Part shown: in pieces, positions 8,467-16,790 of the stretch
Layout of the letters: each line of letters opens with the position of its first letter
Numbering within the stretch: position 1 is the stretch's first letter
From: Actinacidiphila acididurans
GTDB lineage: Bacteria; Actinomycetota; Actinomycetes; Streptomycetales; Streptomycetaceae
Length of the DNA: 64,000 bases
Direction: 5' to 3'
Assembly (NCBI RefSeq): GCF_016918855.1
Contig: NZ_JADKYB010000018.1
Location: 62,001 to 126,000 of the forward strand
The notes under the pieces: generated by a model
Database searches by the model: none
What the model was told of the DNA's origin: nothing
Seen by the model: the letters and a program-made list of their open reading frames with translations, nothing else
Position numbers and translations under genes: made by a program

Positions 8467-9716
8467 CGTGCACCTTCGGGGGTCTTGCGGTCGTCGGTGA
8501 TCCTGCTGCCCTTCAGCCTGCTGTCCCTCAGCATGGTGAGAGCAATGGGCGGGCACATCGCCAGTGTGACCGCGCCGCCGGCCGCGAAGGCCGTCTGCGG
8601 TCCCCCCATCGTGCTCAGCCAGCCGAAGAGCAGCGCGCCCAGCGGCATCGTCCCCCAGGCGAACAATCGGTACACGCCCGTCGTCCGGCCGAGCAGGCGG
8701 TCCGGGATGAGCTCCTGCCGCAGGGAGACGGCCACGATGTTCCAGACCATGAGGCCGAACCCGGCGGCGAAGTAGCCGACGGCGACCACGTACACGCTTT
8801 TCGTCGCCGCCACCGCCAGATCTCCGACACCCATGAGGGCCAGGTTCCCGACCAGGGTGGGGATCCGGCCCGTCGCCGCGGTCATACGGCTCGCGGCCAT
8901 GCTGCCGACGACGCCTCCGACGGCTCCGGCGGCCAGCAGCGCCCCGTACGCGGCGTTCGGGAGCTTCAGCACGTCGCGCACCAGCAGGACGAAGACGGCG
9001 ATCTGTCCGAGGTACACGGCGTTGATGACGCCCGCGGAGACGGTCATGGCGCGCAGCAGAGGATCACGCAGCACATGGTCCAGGCCCTCGCGGATGTCGG
9101 CCAGCAGTCGCGGCCTGTCGGCGGAGCGCTCGGGCCGCGGCCCGCGAACGCCGGTCAGCAGCGCCGCGGACATCAGGAAGGAGAGCGCGTCGAGCAGGAG
9201 GGGGATGGCCCGGCCCACCGTGAACAGCACCCCTCCGAGCACGTGCCCCAGCAGATCGCGGCCCACGGTCTGGGCCCGGAAGAGCCGGCCGTTCGCCGTC
9301 TCCAGCTTGTCCTTGGGAACGACGCTGGGCAGCAGCGCGAAGGACGCGCAGTCGAACAGCACCTCCCCGACACCCAGCAGGAAGGCCGCGGCCAGCAGGG
9401 GCCAGAAGGTGAGCCCGCCGCAGGCGAGCAGCACCACAGTGACGATCAGCGTCAGGGCGCGCAGCAGGTCGGCGATCACCATCAGGCGACCGCGCTCGAA
9501 CCGGTCGGCATACGCCCCCGCCGGCAGGCCGAACAGCAGCCAGGGCACCGTCGTGGCGGCGGTGACCGCGGACACCCGGAACGCGCCGTGCAGCAGCGCT
9601 GCGGACAGCAGCGGCAGGGCGGCGAACCGCATGCCGTCGCCGACCGCCGACGCGCTCGCGGCGCCGATCATCCGGTGATACCCGGAGCTGAAGCGAACGG
9701 CGGTGGGGGCGCTCAC
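8463..9716 (-). CDS. MFS exporter, probable product efflux
   Basis: About 417 aa with roughly 12 hydrophobic segments and the MFS loop motif between helices 2 and 3 (GLPAGAYADRFERGRLM). The family resembles enterobactin exporter/macrolide efflux-type MFS proteins. GTG 9716 overlaps the stop of the LanB-like gene (GTGA), and its own stop overlaps the kinase start, so it is embedded in the operon. Efflux of the operon's product is the natural reading, but the sequence does not identify the substrate. Confidence 0.82.
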   Translation of the reverse strand: MSAPTAVRFSSGYHRMIGAASASAVGDGMRFAALPLLSAALLHGAFRVSAVTAATTVPWLLFGLPAGAYADRFERGRLMVIADLLRALTLIVTVVLLACGGLTFWPLLAAAFLLGVGEVLFDCASFALLPSVVPKDKLETANGRLFRAQTVGRDLLGHVLGGVLFTVGRAIPLLLDALSFLMSAALLTGVRGPRPERSADRPRLLADIREGLDHVLRDPLLRAMTVSAGVINAVYLGQIAVFVLLVRDVLKLPNAAYGALLAAGAVGGVVGSMAASRMTAATGRIPTLVGNLALMGVGDLAVAATKSVYVVAVGYFAAGFGLMVWNIVAVSLRQELIPDRLLGRTTGVYRLFAWGTMPLGALLFGWLSTMGGPQTAFAAGGAVTLAMCPPIALTMLRDSRLKGSRITDDRKTPEGAR

Positions 9717-12310
9717 GCCGGGCTCCCCGGTGAGAACACGGCGCACCGCAGCTCGCTGGTGTAGCGACGGCCGTCCACGCTCAGCCACCGCTGGTCGGGC
9801 GTGGGCAGCATCTCGGACACCTCCAGGGTGCCGCCTTTCCGCGCGGCCAGCCGGCACAGCTGCCTGACCAGGAGCGGTGCCTGCCAGTCGACGTAGACCG
9901 GCTTCGGCTCACCCGGGATCTTGACGAAGACGTGTCGGGGCAGGCCGAGTTCGGCGCGCAGCCGGCAGGCCGCGACGAACTCCGCGCTCTCCTCCCCGCC
10001 CGCCTGTTCCCCGGTCCGCTCCACCGGGCCGTCGAAAGCGGCCGCGCCACGCAGGCGCGCAGCGGGGACCCGCCAGGTCTCGCGTTGCAGGACGACACGG
10101 CCGGACCGGATACGGGGGATGTGGTCCAGGGCGGGGGCGTCCAGCCCCGCTCCGCCGAAGTGCCGCGGGAAGGCGAACGGGGAGAGCGGGTCCTGGCGGA
10201 TGCTCGGTCCGCCGGCCGGGGGCGCCATGAGGCGCAGCCTGCCCTCGACACCGCGGGCCCGCAGCTCCAGCCGCCCGTCCCGCAGCACGACGTACAGCTG
10301 CGAGGGCTGCACCACCCGGTCGCGGGACTGCCCGGAACGGCCGAAGACCTCCAGGTCGTAGCAGGGGTAGACGAGCTGCGTCGACGACTTGTCCGGGTGG
10401 CCCCGGGACAGGTTGGCCAGGACCTCGCCGTCGTCGAGCAGGGACAGGTAGCCCGCGTAGACCTCCGGCAGCAGTTCCGGGGCGCGTTCCTGGATCAGGG
10501 GGCCGAAACTGGTGTGGGTGATGACCTCGCGGACGGCGTGGCAGTCTCCGATCACCGCGGTGAACCGGCCCTCCCGCAGATCCTGGCGGCTGGCGGCGGC
10601 GAACAGCACGTCCGGATCGACGACCGCCGCGGGGGTACGGGGATGGGCGGCGAGGATCGCCTCCATCCGGTCCCGTTCCACGACGACCTCCGGCCGGTCC
10701 ACGCCCTCTTCGCCCAGCAGGGCGTCGGTGATCACCCGGTCGAGAGCCGCCAGTTCGGTCTCGACGGCGGCGCACTCCTGCGCCAGGGCGTGCCGGTCCC
10801 GGAAGAACTCCGAGTAGAGGCGGTCCAGCGGCACCTCGACGTCGGCGCCGAAGCGCTCCGCCACCCATCGCGTGAGAATGACGAGCTCACGCCGCATGCG
10901 CAGCCGCGGTCGCGCGAGCACGGTCTCGTACACGATCGACAGTTCGTCCGTGATGAAGCGGGCGATGTCCGGTCCGATGGTCAGGTCGGCCGGCTCGCCG
11001 TGGGCCTCCTCGAACAGGATGCTCCGGTCGGCGTAATGCAGGCCGCTGTTGCGGTTCGCGGGTGTCCCCGTCAGCCTCTCGAACCTGGCCTTGATCGCGG
11101 CCAGTGCGGCCGGGCGCTCGGCGAGGGGCAGCGTCGCGAAGCGGGTCAGGTCCTGCTCGAAGCGATCCGTTGCCGAGAGGATCGGTGCGGCCTGTTCCGG
11201 TGGAGCGGGGAGCAGTTGCCGGCGCAGGGCGGCCAGGGGCTCGTGGTCGCCCACGGGGATCTCGAATTCGGCGACCACCCACTCGCGCTCGACCAGTTCC
11301 TTGAGCACCTGCTCGAAGGAGACGGGGGCGTCGGGACCGAACTCGGTGTCCCAGTGCGAGCGCAACTCGTGAATGGTCCGTTCGCCGTCGCAGCGTCGCC
11401 ACATCCATTCCTCGTGCGCCGCCACCTCCCTGCCCCCGAGGTGCTGGAAGTTCCAGTCGGTGTCCAGCCCGTCCCGGGTGGTGAACGCGTAGAGGTCGAT
11501 ACGGCCCTCGCGCAGGAAGGACAGCGGGCGCCTGCGAGGACGTACGAAGTCGAACAGGCCCGGGGCCGCCGCGGCGCTCTGGGCGAGCTTCTCCGCGGCC
11601 CAGTGGCTGAAGAGCGTCCTGCGCTCCATCTCCCGTTCCGAGGTCCATGCGATGCCCGGCACGTCCCCGACCCGGCCCACGGTGAACGGTCCGAAGTGGG
11701 AGTGCGTCTCGTTCTTCGTCGTGACCCGCTGGAGGTACATCGTGAGCAGGTCGGTCATTCTCCGGGTGTGCCGGCCCATGTCCCCCTGGAAGGCGTCGAG
11801 CCATGCCGCGAACTCGGGATACGCGGAGTCGTTCGACAACAGCAGCACCTGCCGCAGGCGTTCGTCGCCGAACGCCTCGACCACGGCGGTTCTGGCGCGG
11901 TCCAGGCGGGCGCGGTGCCGGGTGGCGAAGGCCTCCTGTTCTCCGGCGAACTCCTGCGCGCACTCCTGGTAGGCGCGCAGGGTGCGTGCGGCCTCGTCGG
12001 GCAGCGCCGCGGTGGCACGCCGCAGTTCACGGCCGGGCAGTGGCCGTAGCCGGCCCACGCGCGACGCCGACTGCGGGCCACCGGGGACCGGGTGCCGCCG
12101 CAGCACCGGCTTGAGTTCCCGCGCCAGCGAGGCCAGCCGCTTCCTGTGCTCCAGGAGGGCGTGTGCCTCGCCGACGGAGGCGGAGTCCACGAGGGGGTCC
12201 AGCGCCTCCATCGGAAAGCCGGCCTGCCGGAGCACGACGATCGGTACCAGGCTCCACGCCCCGCCCGGGACGGGGATCGTGCTGGTCTGGGAGTCGTTGA
12301 CGCTGGTCAC
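9713..12310 (-). CDS. LanB-type tRNA-dependent aminoacyl/glutamyl transferase without elimination domain (copy 1)
   Basis: About 865 aa from GTG 12310, which overlaps the stop of the PHP gene (GTGA). It belongs to the lantibiotic dehydratase N-terminal family (Lant_dehydr_N). The core motif TTKNETHSHFGP (around residue 200) and the C-terminal block QDPLSPFAFPRHFGG are shared with the second copy. Full LanB enzymes are about 1000 aa and add a SpaB_C elimination domain. That domain is absent here, as in the PEARL enzymes (TglB and AmmB types), which append an amino acid to a peptide C-terminus using aminoacyl-tRNA. Paralogy with copy 2 is obvious even at DNA level in places. A longer open frame runs upstream but lies over the PHP gene. 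Confidence 0.85.
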   Translation of the reverse strand: MTSVNDSQTSTIPVPGGAWSLVPIVVLRQAGFPMEALDPLVDSASVGEAHALLEHRKRLASLARELKPVLRRHPVPGGPQSASRVGRLRPLPGRELRRATAALPDEAARTLRAYQECAQEFAGEQEAFATRHRARLDRARTAVVEAFGDERLRQVLLLSNDSAYPEFAAWLDAFQGDMGRHTRRMTDLLTMYLQRVTTKNETHSHFGPFTVGRVGDVPGIAWTSEREMERRTLFSHWAAEKLAQSAAAAPGLFDFVRPRRRPLSFLREGRIDLYAFTTRDGLDTDWNFQHLGGREVAAHEEWMWRRCDGERTIHELRSHWDTEFGPDAPVSFEQVLKELVEREWVVAEFEIPVGDHEPLAALRRQLLPAPPEQAAPILSATDRFEQDLTRFATLPLAERPAALAAIKARFERLTGTPANRNSGLHYADRSILFEEAHGEPADLTIGPDIARFITDELSIVYETVLARPRLRMRRELVILTRWVAERFGADVEVPLDRLYSEFFRDRHALAQECAAVETELAALDRVITDALLGEEGVDRPEVVVERDRMEAILAAHPRTPAAVVDPDVLFAAASRQDLREGRFTAVIGDCHAVREVITHTSFGPLIQERAPELLPEVYAGYLSLLDDGEVLANLSRGHPDKSSTQLVYPCYDLEVFGRSGQSRDRVVQPSQLYVVLRDGRLELRARGVEGRLRLMAPPAGGPSIRQDPLSPFAFPRHFGGAGLDAPALDHIPRIRSGRVVLQRETWRVPAARLRGAAAFDGPVERTGEQAGGEESAEFVAACRLRAELGLPRHVFVKIPGEPKPVYVDWQAPLLVRQLCRLAARKGGTLEVSEMLPTPDQRWLSVDGRRYTSELRCAVFSPGSPA

Positions 12311-13242
12311 AGCCCTGCCTTGGTACTCGTGCGGACGGGACGACGATCGTGCAGCGCGTCGATGACGGCCGGCGGATCCGCGGGGAGCGCGGGCAGCAGG
12401 CCGGGCCGCGGCGCCCAGGGTTTGACCCGGACCCCGTGGTAGTCGGACCCGGCGGTCGCGACCAGGCCGAGCCGGTCGCACACCTCGGCGAGGTGGCTGC
12501 TCTGCGTCGGCGTGTGCCAGCTCGTCCATACTTCGAGCCCGGCCAGTCCGGCTTCCCGCAGGGGCTCCAGCAGCGCCGCGCACTCGGAGCCGTCCATGCC
12601 TGTCACGAACCGGCCGGGGTGGGCGAGGACCGCGACCCCGCCCGCCTCCTCGATCCACGACAGGACGTCGACCACGTCGGGCATCTCGGGGTGCTCCACA
12701 TGGAGCGGCCGGCCGGGACGGCACCAGTCGGCCACGAGCCGGTCGTACGCATCCGCCGGGTACGCGGCGAACCTCGGGTCGCCGTGCGCCGCCTCCAGCA
12801 GCAGGGCGAGATAGTCCCCCACATAGGCCACCCGGTGGCCGCCGAGGCGCCGCACCACATCGTCCCAGGTGAGCGGCACTCCTATGGCGTGGGCACGGTC
12901 GATCCAGGTGCGCCACCACGCCAGTTCGGCGTCGTGGACGCCACCGATCCGTTCCTGGAACCGCAGGTCGTGGGGGTCGACGAAGTAGGCCAGGCAGTGG
13001 GTCTCCTCGCCACGCCAGGCGGCGGTGATTTCGCAGGCCGGTACGAGGGTGAGGCGTCCGCCGAGGGCCTGCTCGAACGCGGCGATGCCGGCCACGGTGT
13101 TGTGGTCGGTCACCGCGGCCACCCGCAGCCCCGCGTCGACACAGCGCCGTGCCAGCTCGGCCGGAGTCTCGTCCCCGTCGGAGTGCCGAGTGTGCAGATG
13201 CAGGTCCACCGCGGTGGCGAGAGTGGCGGACGCCCCCCGCAT
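12307..13242 (-). CDS. PHP-domain metal-dependent phosphoesterase
   Basis: About 311 aa. PHP motifs are present in order: HLHTRHSDGDETP, AVTDHN, VPACEIT, LAHPGR and the terminal AGSDYHG, which together bind a di- or trinuclear metal centre. Members hydrolyse phosphoesters of nucleotides, histidinol phosphate or oligonucleotides. ATG 13242 overlaps the stop of the preceding gene by one base, and its own stop overlaps the following LanB-like gene, so it is integral to the operon. It could remove a phosphate or nucleotide from an intermediate. The real substrate cannot be read from the sequence. Confidence 0.82.
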   Translation of the reverse strand: MRGASATLATAVDLHLHTRHSDGDETPAELARRCVDAGLRVAAVTDHNTVAGIAAFEQALGGRLTLVPACEITAAWRGEETHCLAYFVDPHDLRFQERIGGVHDAELAWWRTWIDRAHAIGVPLTWDDVVRRLGGHRVAYVGDYLALLLEAAHGDPRFAAYPADAYDRLVADWCRPGRPLHVEHPEMPDVVDVLSWIEEAGGVAVLAHPGRFVTGMDGSECAALLEPLREAGLAGLEVWTSWHTPTQSSHLAEVCDRLGLVATAGSDYHGVRVKPWAPRPGLLPALPADPPAVIDALHDRRPVRTSTKAGL

Positions 13243-14294
13243 CAATGCGCTCCGGGCAGGGCTCGCCGCCAGGACGCGGCCAGCCATCGCTCGTACTCGG
13301 CGCCGGACGGGTTGTCCATCACCAGGCACAAGGGCTCGATGATCCGCCCGGGGCCGCCGGCCAGGCCGCCGTGCAGCATGGTGAGGTTGTGGCCGAACAA
13401 CAGGTCGCAGTGCTCACCCGGTGCGAGTACTTCCCAGCGGCGCCGGAACTGCGCCCAGGTCAGGCCGGTGGCCATGAGCACCTGGTGGCAGAACAGACGT
13501 GCCGCCTCGCCCTCGCACTCCCCGCAGGCACAGCGCTGGGTCAGCGGCACGGCGGCGGGGAAGCGGACCCGTTCCTCCTTCGTCAGTACGGCCTCGCTGT
13601 GGTGGAAGGACAGGCCGTGCCAATGGGGTTCCTCGAGACCGAGCATGGCTCCGAACGACGGGTAGACGCAGCCGTGCTCCGGCTGGCGCTCCAGCCCCCG
13701 GCGCAGGTTGTCACCGATCCAGCGGGCCGCGGCGGCCGGCCGGTCGTCCCCCAGGTCGATGCCGCGCCGGTCGAGCACGTCGTCGATGACGCCGAGGAAG
13801 TCGTAGTAGGTGGTGACGCTCAGTCCTTCTCCCACGTCGGGCAGGAAGATGCCCTGGTACATCTTGTGCGCGGGAGTGGTGGTGTAGCCGGAACTGCCGA
13901 ACTCCCGCCAGGCGGGATCCCAGTCGGGCGCGTCCTGGAGACTGGGCGTCAGGTACGAGCAGTGCTGTCCGTCGTGGTGGGGCAGCAGGGTCCGGGTGGA
14001 GAAGCCCTCGGGTACGTACGTCTGCTGCGGTCGGTCGATCTCCAGCCGCATCTGCGCGGGGGCGCCGCGGGCGATCAGCGCGGCGCGGATCCGTTCGGCC
14101 AGGGCGGTGGACAGCCGGCGGCTCTCCTCGACGCCCAGCCGCAGGCGGCCGATCCGGAACACCGCGTAGCCGACCCGGTGGATGACGTCGACGGACGCGG
14201 CGGCCAGGTCGTCCAGCGCCTGCTCGCGCCGGTCCTCGGACCCGGAGACGAGATCGGTGCAGTCGAACCGAGCCTCGCTGGGGGTGAATTTCAC
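13242..14294 (-). CDS. Unassigned protein with oxygenase-like HxD/H...R motifs
   Basis: About 350 aa from GTG 14294, overlapping the ureohydrolase stop (GTGA). I do not recognise the family. Features seen: LLPHHDGQHCSYLTPS near the middle, which fits the HxD metal motif of 2-oxoglutarate/Fe(II) oxygenases. Near the end, TMLHGGLAGGPGRIIEP fits a distal His and the 2-oxoglutarate-binding Arg of the clavaminate synthase/TauD type. There is also a Cys cluster CACGEC with a further Cys ten residues later, and many His residues (HWHGLSFHHSE). A non-heme iron oxygenase acting on the peptide or amino acid is the best guess, at modest certainty. Confidence 0.6.
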   Translation of the reverse strand: MKFTPSEARFDCTDLVSGSEDRREQALDDLAAASVDVIHRVGYAVFRIGRLRLGVEESRRLSTALAERIRAALIARGAPAQMRLEIDRPQQTYVPEGFSTRTLLPHHDGQHCSYLTPSLQDAPDWDPAWREFGSSGYTTTPAHKMYQGIFLPDVGEGLSVTTYYDFLGVIDDVLDRRGIDLGDDRPAAAARWIGDNLRRGLERQPEHGCVYPSFGAMLGLEEPHWHGLSFHHSEAVLTKEERVRFPAAVPLTQRCACGECEGEAARLFCHQVLMATGLTWAQFRRRWEVLAPGEHCDLLFGHNLTMLHGGLAGGPGRIIEPLCLVMDNPSGAEYERWLAASWRRALPGAH

Positions 14295-15385
14295 TGCTGC
14301 TCCAGGGGTTCGTCGGAAGTGCTGTCGGACCAGGGCGCGAAGTCGGACGGAACGCACTCGGCGCGGAAGAGGAACTCGAAGAGCAGGCGTGCCGCGATCT
14401 GGGCGGTGCTGCCGGACGGGTCGTAGCGAGGGGCGATCTCCGCGATGTCGACGGCGCCGACGGGAAGCGCGCGGAGTTCCTCGTAGACGTCGAGGAGGTC
14501 TCCGGTGCTGATGCCGCCCATGGTCACATGGCCGGTGCCGGTCGCCGAGGCGCTGTCGAGCACGTCGATGTCGAGCGAGACGTAGACGGTGTCGCACCGC
14601 GAGCCGAGGTCCTCGACGAGGGGGCGCAGCGCGGCGGCGGCGCCGTCCCTGACGATCTGCGAGCCCGGCACGATGTGGAAGCCGCTGTCGATCAGCCCCC
14701 GGTACTGGTCGTACTTGGTGACGTCGCCGACACCGACGAAGGCCATGTCCTCCGGGTGCATCCCGGGGATCTCGCTGATCCGGCGGGAGTTGGAGCCGTG
14801 GTAGAGCGGCCCGTGCAGGGTGCTCCAGTTGCCGAAGTCGAAGTGGTGGTCGATGTTGATGAACCCCACGCGGCCCGCGCCGCGGTCGAGCCGCCCGGCA
14901 CGGAAACCGGCGAACGTGGGGAACGTGCACGAGTGGTCACCGTTGAGGAAGATCACCCGTGGGGCGGACTGGCTCACCCGGCGGCTCTCCGCCGCGACGG
15001 CCTGGAACGTCCGCACCGTGTCCGTCGGGTAGACGTGCAGGTCACCGGCATCCGCGACCTGGGGGGCGCGGTAGCGGAAGGCCTGGCCGGTGCGGGTGTC
15101 CAGCATCCGCCACTGGCCCAGACTGGTCAGGTAGCTGGAGAAGACCAGGCTCGCCTGGCGGATGGCCCGGGGCCCTTCCGCGGCTCCCGGCCGGGAGCTG
15201 GCGGTGGCGTCGAAGGGAACGCCGGACACCACCCAGCCGTCCTCCCCCACGTCCACCCGGTCGGCGGGAGTGGTGGGGGCACCGAAGAGTGTCCCGATAC
15301 CGGCCCAACCCGGCAGCGGGTCCGCCACGAAGTCCTCGGCCTTGACGCTGTTCTGCAGCGCTTCGAAGTCGGGGAGCTCGGTCAT
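14291..15385 (-). CDS. Arginase/agmatinase-family ureohydrolase
   Basis: About 364 aa. Manganese ligands of the ureohydrolase fold are kept: His151 in LNGDHS, Asp179, His181 and Asp183 in IDHHFDF, and the Asp pair in SLDIDVLD. The usual loop after the last motif (DPxxAPGtGtP) reads DSASATGTGH here, so the substrate pocket differs from ordinary arginase or agmatinase. ATG 15385 lies 4 bases after the radical SAM stop with an AGGAG site. The family cleaves guanidino groups to release urea. In a peptide-modifying operon it might convert arginyl residues to ornithine, as peptide arginases of the OspR type do. Confidence 0.85.
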   Translation of the reverse strand: MTELPDFEALQNSVKAEDFVADPLPGWAGIGTLFGAPTTPADRVDVGEDGWVVSGVPFDATASSRPGAAEGPRAIRQASLVFSSYLTSLGQWRMLDTRTGQAFRYRAPQVADAGDLHVYPTDTVRTFQAVAAESRRVSQSAPRVIFLNGDHSCTFPTFAGFRAGRLDRGAGRVGFINIDHHFDFGNWSTLHGPLYHGSNSRRISEIPGMHPEDMAFVGVGDVTKYDQYRGLIDSGFHIVPGSQIVRDGAAAALRPLVEDLGSRCDTVYVSLDIDVLDSASATGTGHVTMGGISTGDLLDVYEELRALPVGAVDIAEIAPRYDPSGSTAQIAARLLFEFLFRAECVPSDFAPWSDSTSDEPLEQQ

Positions 15386-15389
15386 GTCA

Positions 15390-16727
15390 TCACTCCTGCG
15401 CAGAGGACGTGGGAACGGTCGTCGGGGTGCGGATGATGTCGTGCGCGGCGGCGATCTTCTCCTGGAACAGGTCCCAGCTCGCTTCGGGGGACAGGTGCTG
15501 CGGCCGGTAGACGACGGGCGCGTCCTCCCGCCAATCCGCGAATTCCCAGTCGAAAATGCGCTCACGCAGCCTCGGGAAGTCCGGGGTCAGCGGATAGGGA
15601 ACGAAATTGTAGAGGTTGAAGAGCCACAGCGCCGAACTGTTCTCCCGCATCCAGTCGACGGTCTGGCCGTGCGCGGCTTCCGTTTCCTCGTCGAGGCCGC
15701 CCATCATGTTGAGTACGACCTTCAGACCGGCGTCGCTCAACTTGTGGATTTTCGTCGTGTAGTCGTCGAGGCCCCGCGAGAGTTTGTTGAGCCGTTTCAG
15801 CATCTGGGAGTCGGCCGACTCGAAGCCGAGTTCCACGGCGACGACGCCGAGTTCCAGCATGGCGTCGACGATCCAGTCCTTCACCTGCATGACATGCGTC
15901 TGCACGATGAAGCGGTATCCGGGCCGGTCGCGGAAGACGTCCAGCAGATTGGCGACCGCCTCGCGTGATTGACCGAACGTCTTGTCCCCGATGTAGAAGA
16001 GCCGGGTCTCCGGGAACCGGGCGGTGAGCTCGTCCACTTCCTGCTCGAGGGCGCTCTTCTCGACGAGGGTGAGCTGCTTGCTCCAGGCGTCGCCGCAGAA
16101 GGAGCACTGGTACAGGCATCCGTGGCTGGCATTGAGCCGCAGCAGCGGAACCTGGCCCTCGTAGCCGCCGAGGTGGCGGTAGTCCGGCGCCCAGGTGATC
16201 CGCTCGGACGCCAGCCCGGGCAGCAGCGGCTTCTCCAGGCCCCCGCCCGCTCCGGAGGCGAGCCCCACCAGTCTGCGCACGAAGGTGGCGTCGAGCTGAC
16301 CGCGGTGCACCGCGTGGACGGCACCGTCCGGGGCGAGCGGGGCCATGTTCCCGCCGAGGACGACACGGCGTCCGGCGTGTTCCAGGTGTTTGGCCACGTC
16401 CAGCGCGAGGCGGAAGTTCTGGGCGAGAGGCGACATGAGGACCAGGTCGCCGGGGGCCGTCGCCGCCAGCAGCGGTTCGGAGCAGTCGTCCGGTTCCGCC
16501 GGCGTCCTCGACAGGTCACGGAAGACGGAGTCGATGCCCGCGGTGTCCAGCAGGGCCGTCAGATGGGCGACCCACAGCGGCATTTCCCATAACCCGTCGG
16601 ACGGGATGAAGTACTCGGGGAGGAACGCCCGGAATCTCCGGTCGTAGTCGTCGTAGTAGTTCGACAGCCGGGGATCCGGGTCATGACTGGACGGGAAAGG
16701 AAGTTGGACTATGCAGCTTTTGGGCAT
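15390..16727 (-). CDS. Radical SAM enzyme, probably cobalamin-dependent
   Basis: About 445 aa. The cluster motif is Cys204-x3-Cys208-x2-Cys211 (HGCLYQCSFCGD). It is preceded by a Rossmann-like N-terminal domain of about 180 aa (LTALLDTAGI, DLVLMSPLAQ, RRVVLGGNMAPL), placed where B12-binding domains of class B radical SAM enzymes lie. The core has GFESADSQMLKRLNK and LKVVLNMMGGLDEET, usual for this superfamily. ATG 16727 follows AAGGGACG. It is the second large gene of the operon, 63 bases after LanB copy 2. Part of this gene looks less GC-rich than its neighbours. Methylation or rearrangement at an unactivated carbon is likely; the B12 assignment is an inference. Confidence 0.85.
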   Translation of the reverse strand: MPKSCIVQLPFPSSHDPDPRLSNYYDDYDRRFRAFLPEYFIPSDGLWEMPLWVAHLTALLDTAGIDSVFRDLSRTPAEPDDCSEPLLAATAPGDLVLMSPLAQNFRLALDVAKHLEHAGRRVVLGGNMAPLAPDGAVHAVHRGQLDATFVRRLVGLASGAGGGLEKPLLPGLASERITWAPDYRHLGGYEGQVPLLRLNASHGCLYQCSFCGDAWSKQLTLVEKSALEQEVDELTARFPETRLFYIGDKTFGQSREAVANLLDVFRDRPGYRFIVQTHVMQVKDWIVDAMLELGVVAVELGFESADSQMLKRLNKLSRGLDDYTTKIHKLSDAGLKVVLNMMGGLDEETEAAHGQTVDWMRENSSALWLFNLYNFVPYPLTPDFPRLRERIFDWEFADWREDAPVVYRPQHLSPEASWDLFQEKIAAAHDIIRTPTTVPTSSAQE

Positions 16728-16790
16728 GGTCGTCCCTTGCTCGATGATGTGGGGGCATCCTCGAAGTGGTGCAGTCAAGCAGTCATGAAG

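Noticed and set aside
9713..12310. LanB pair read as ordinary lanthipeptide dehydratases
   Set aside because: No LanC cyclase, no SpaB_C elimination domain and no recognisable lanthipeptide precursor in the window.
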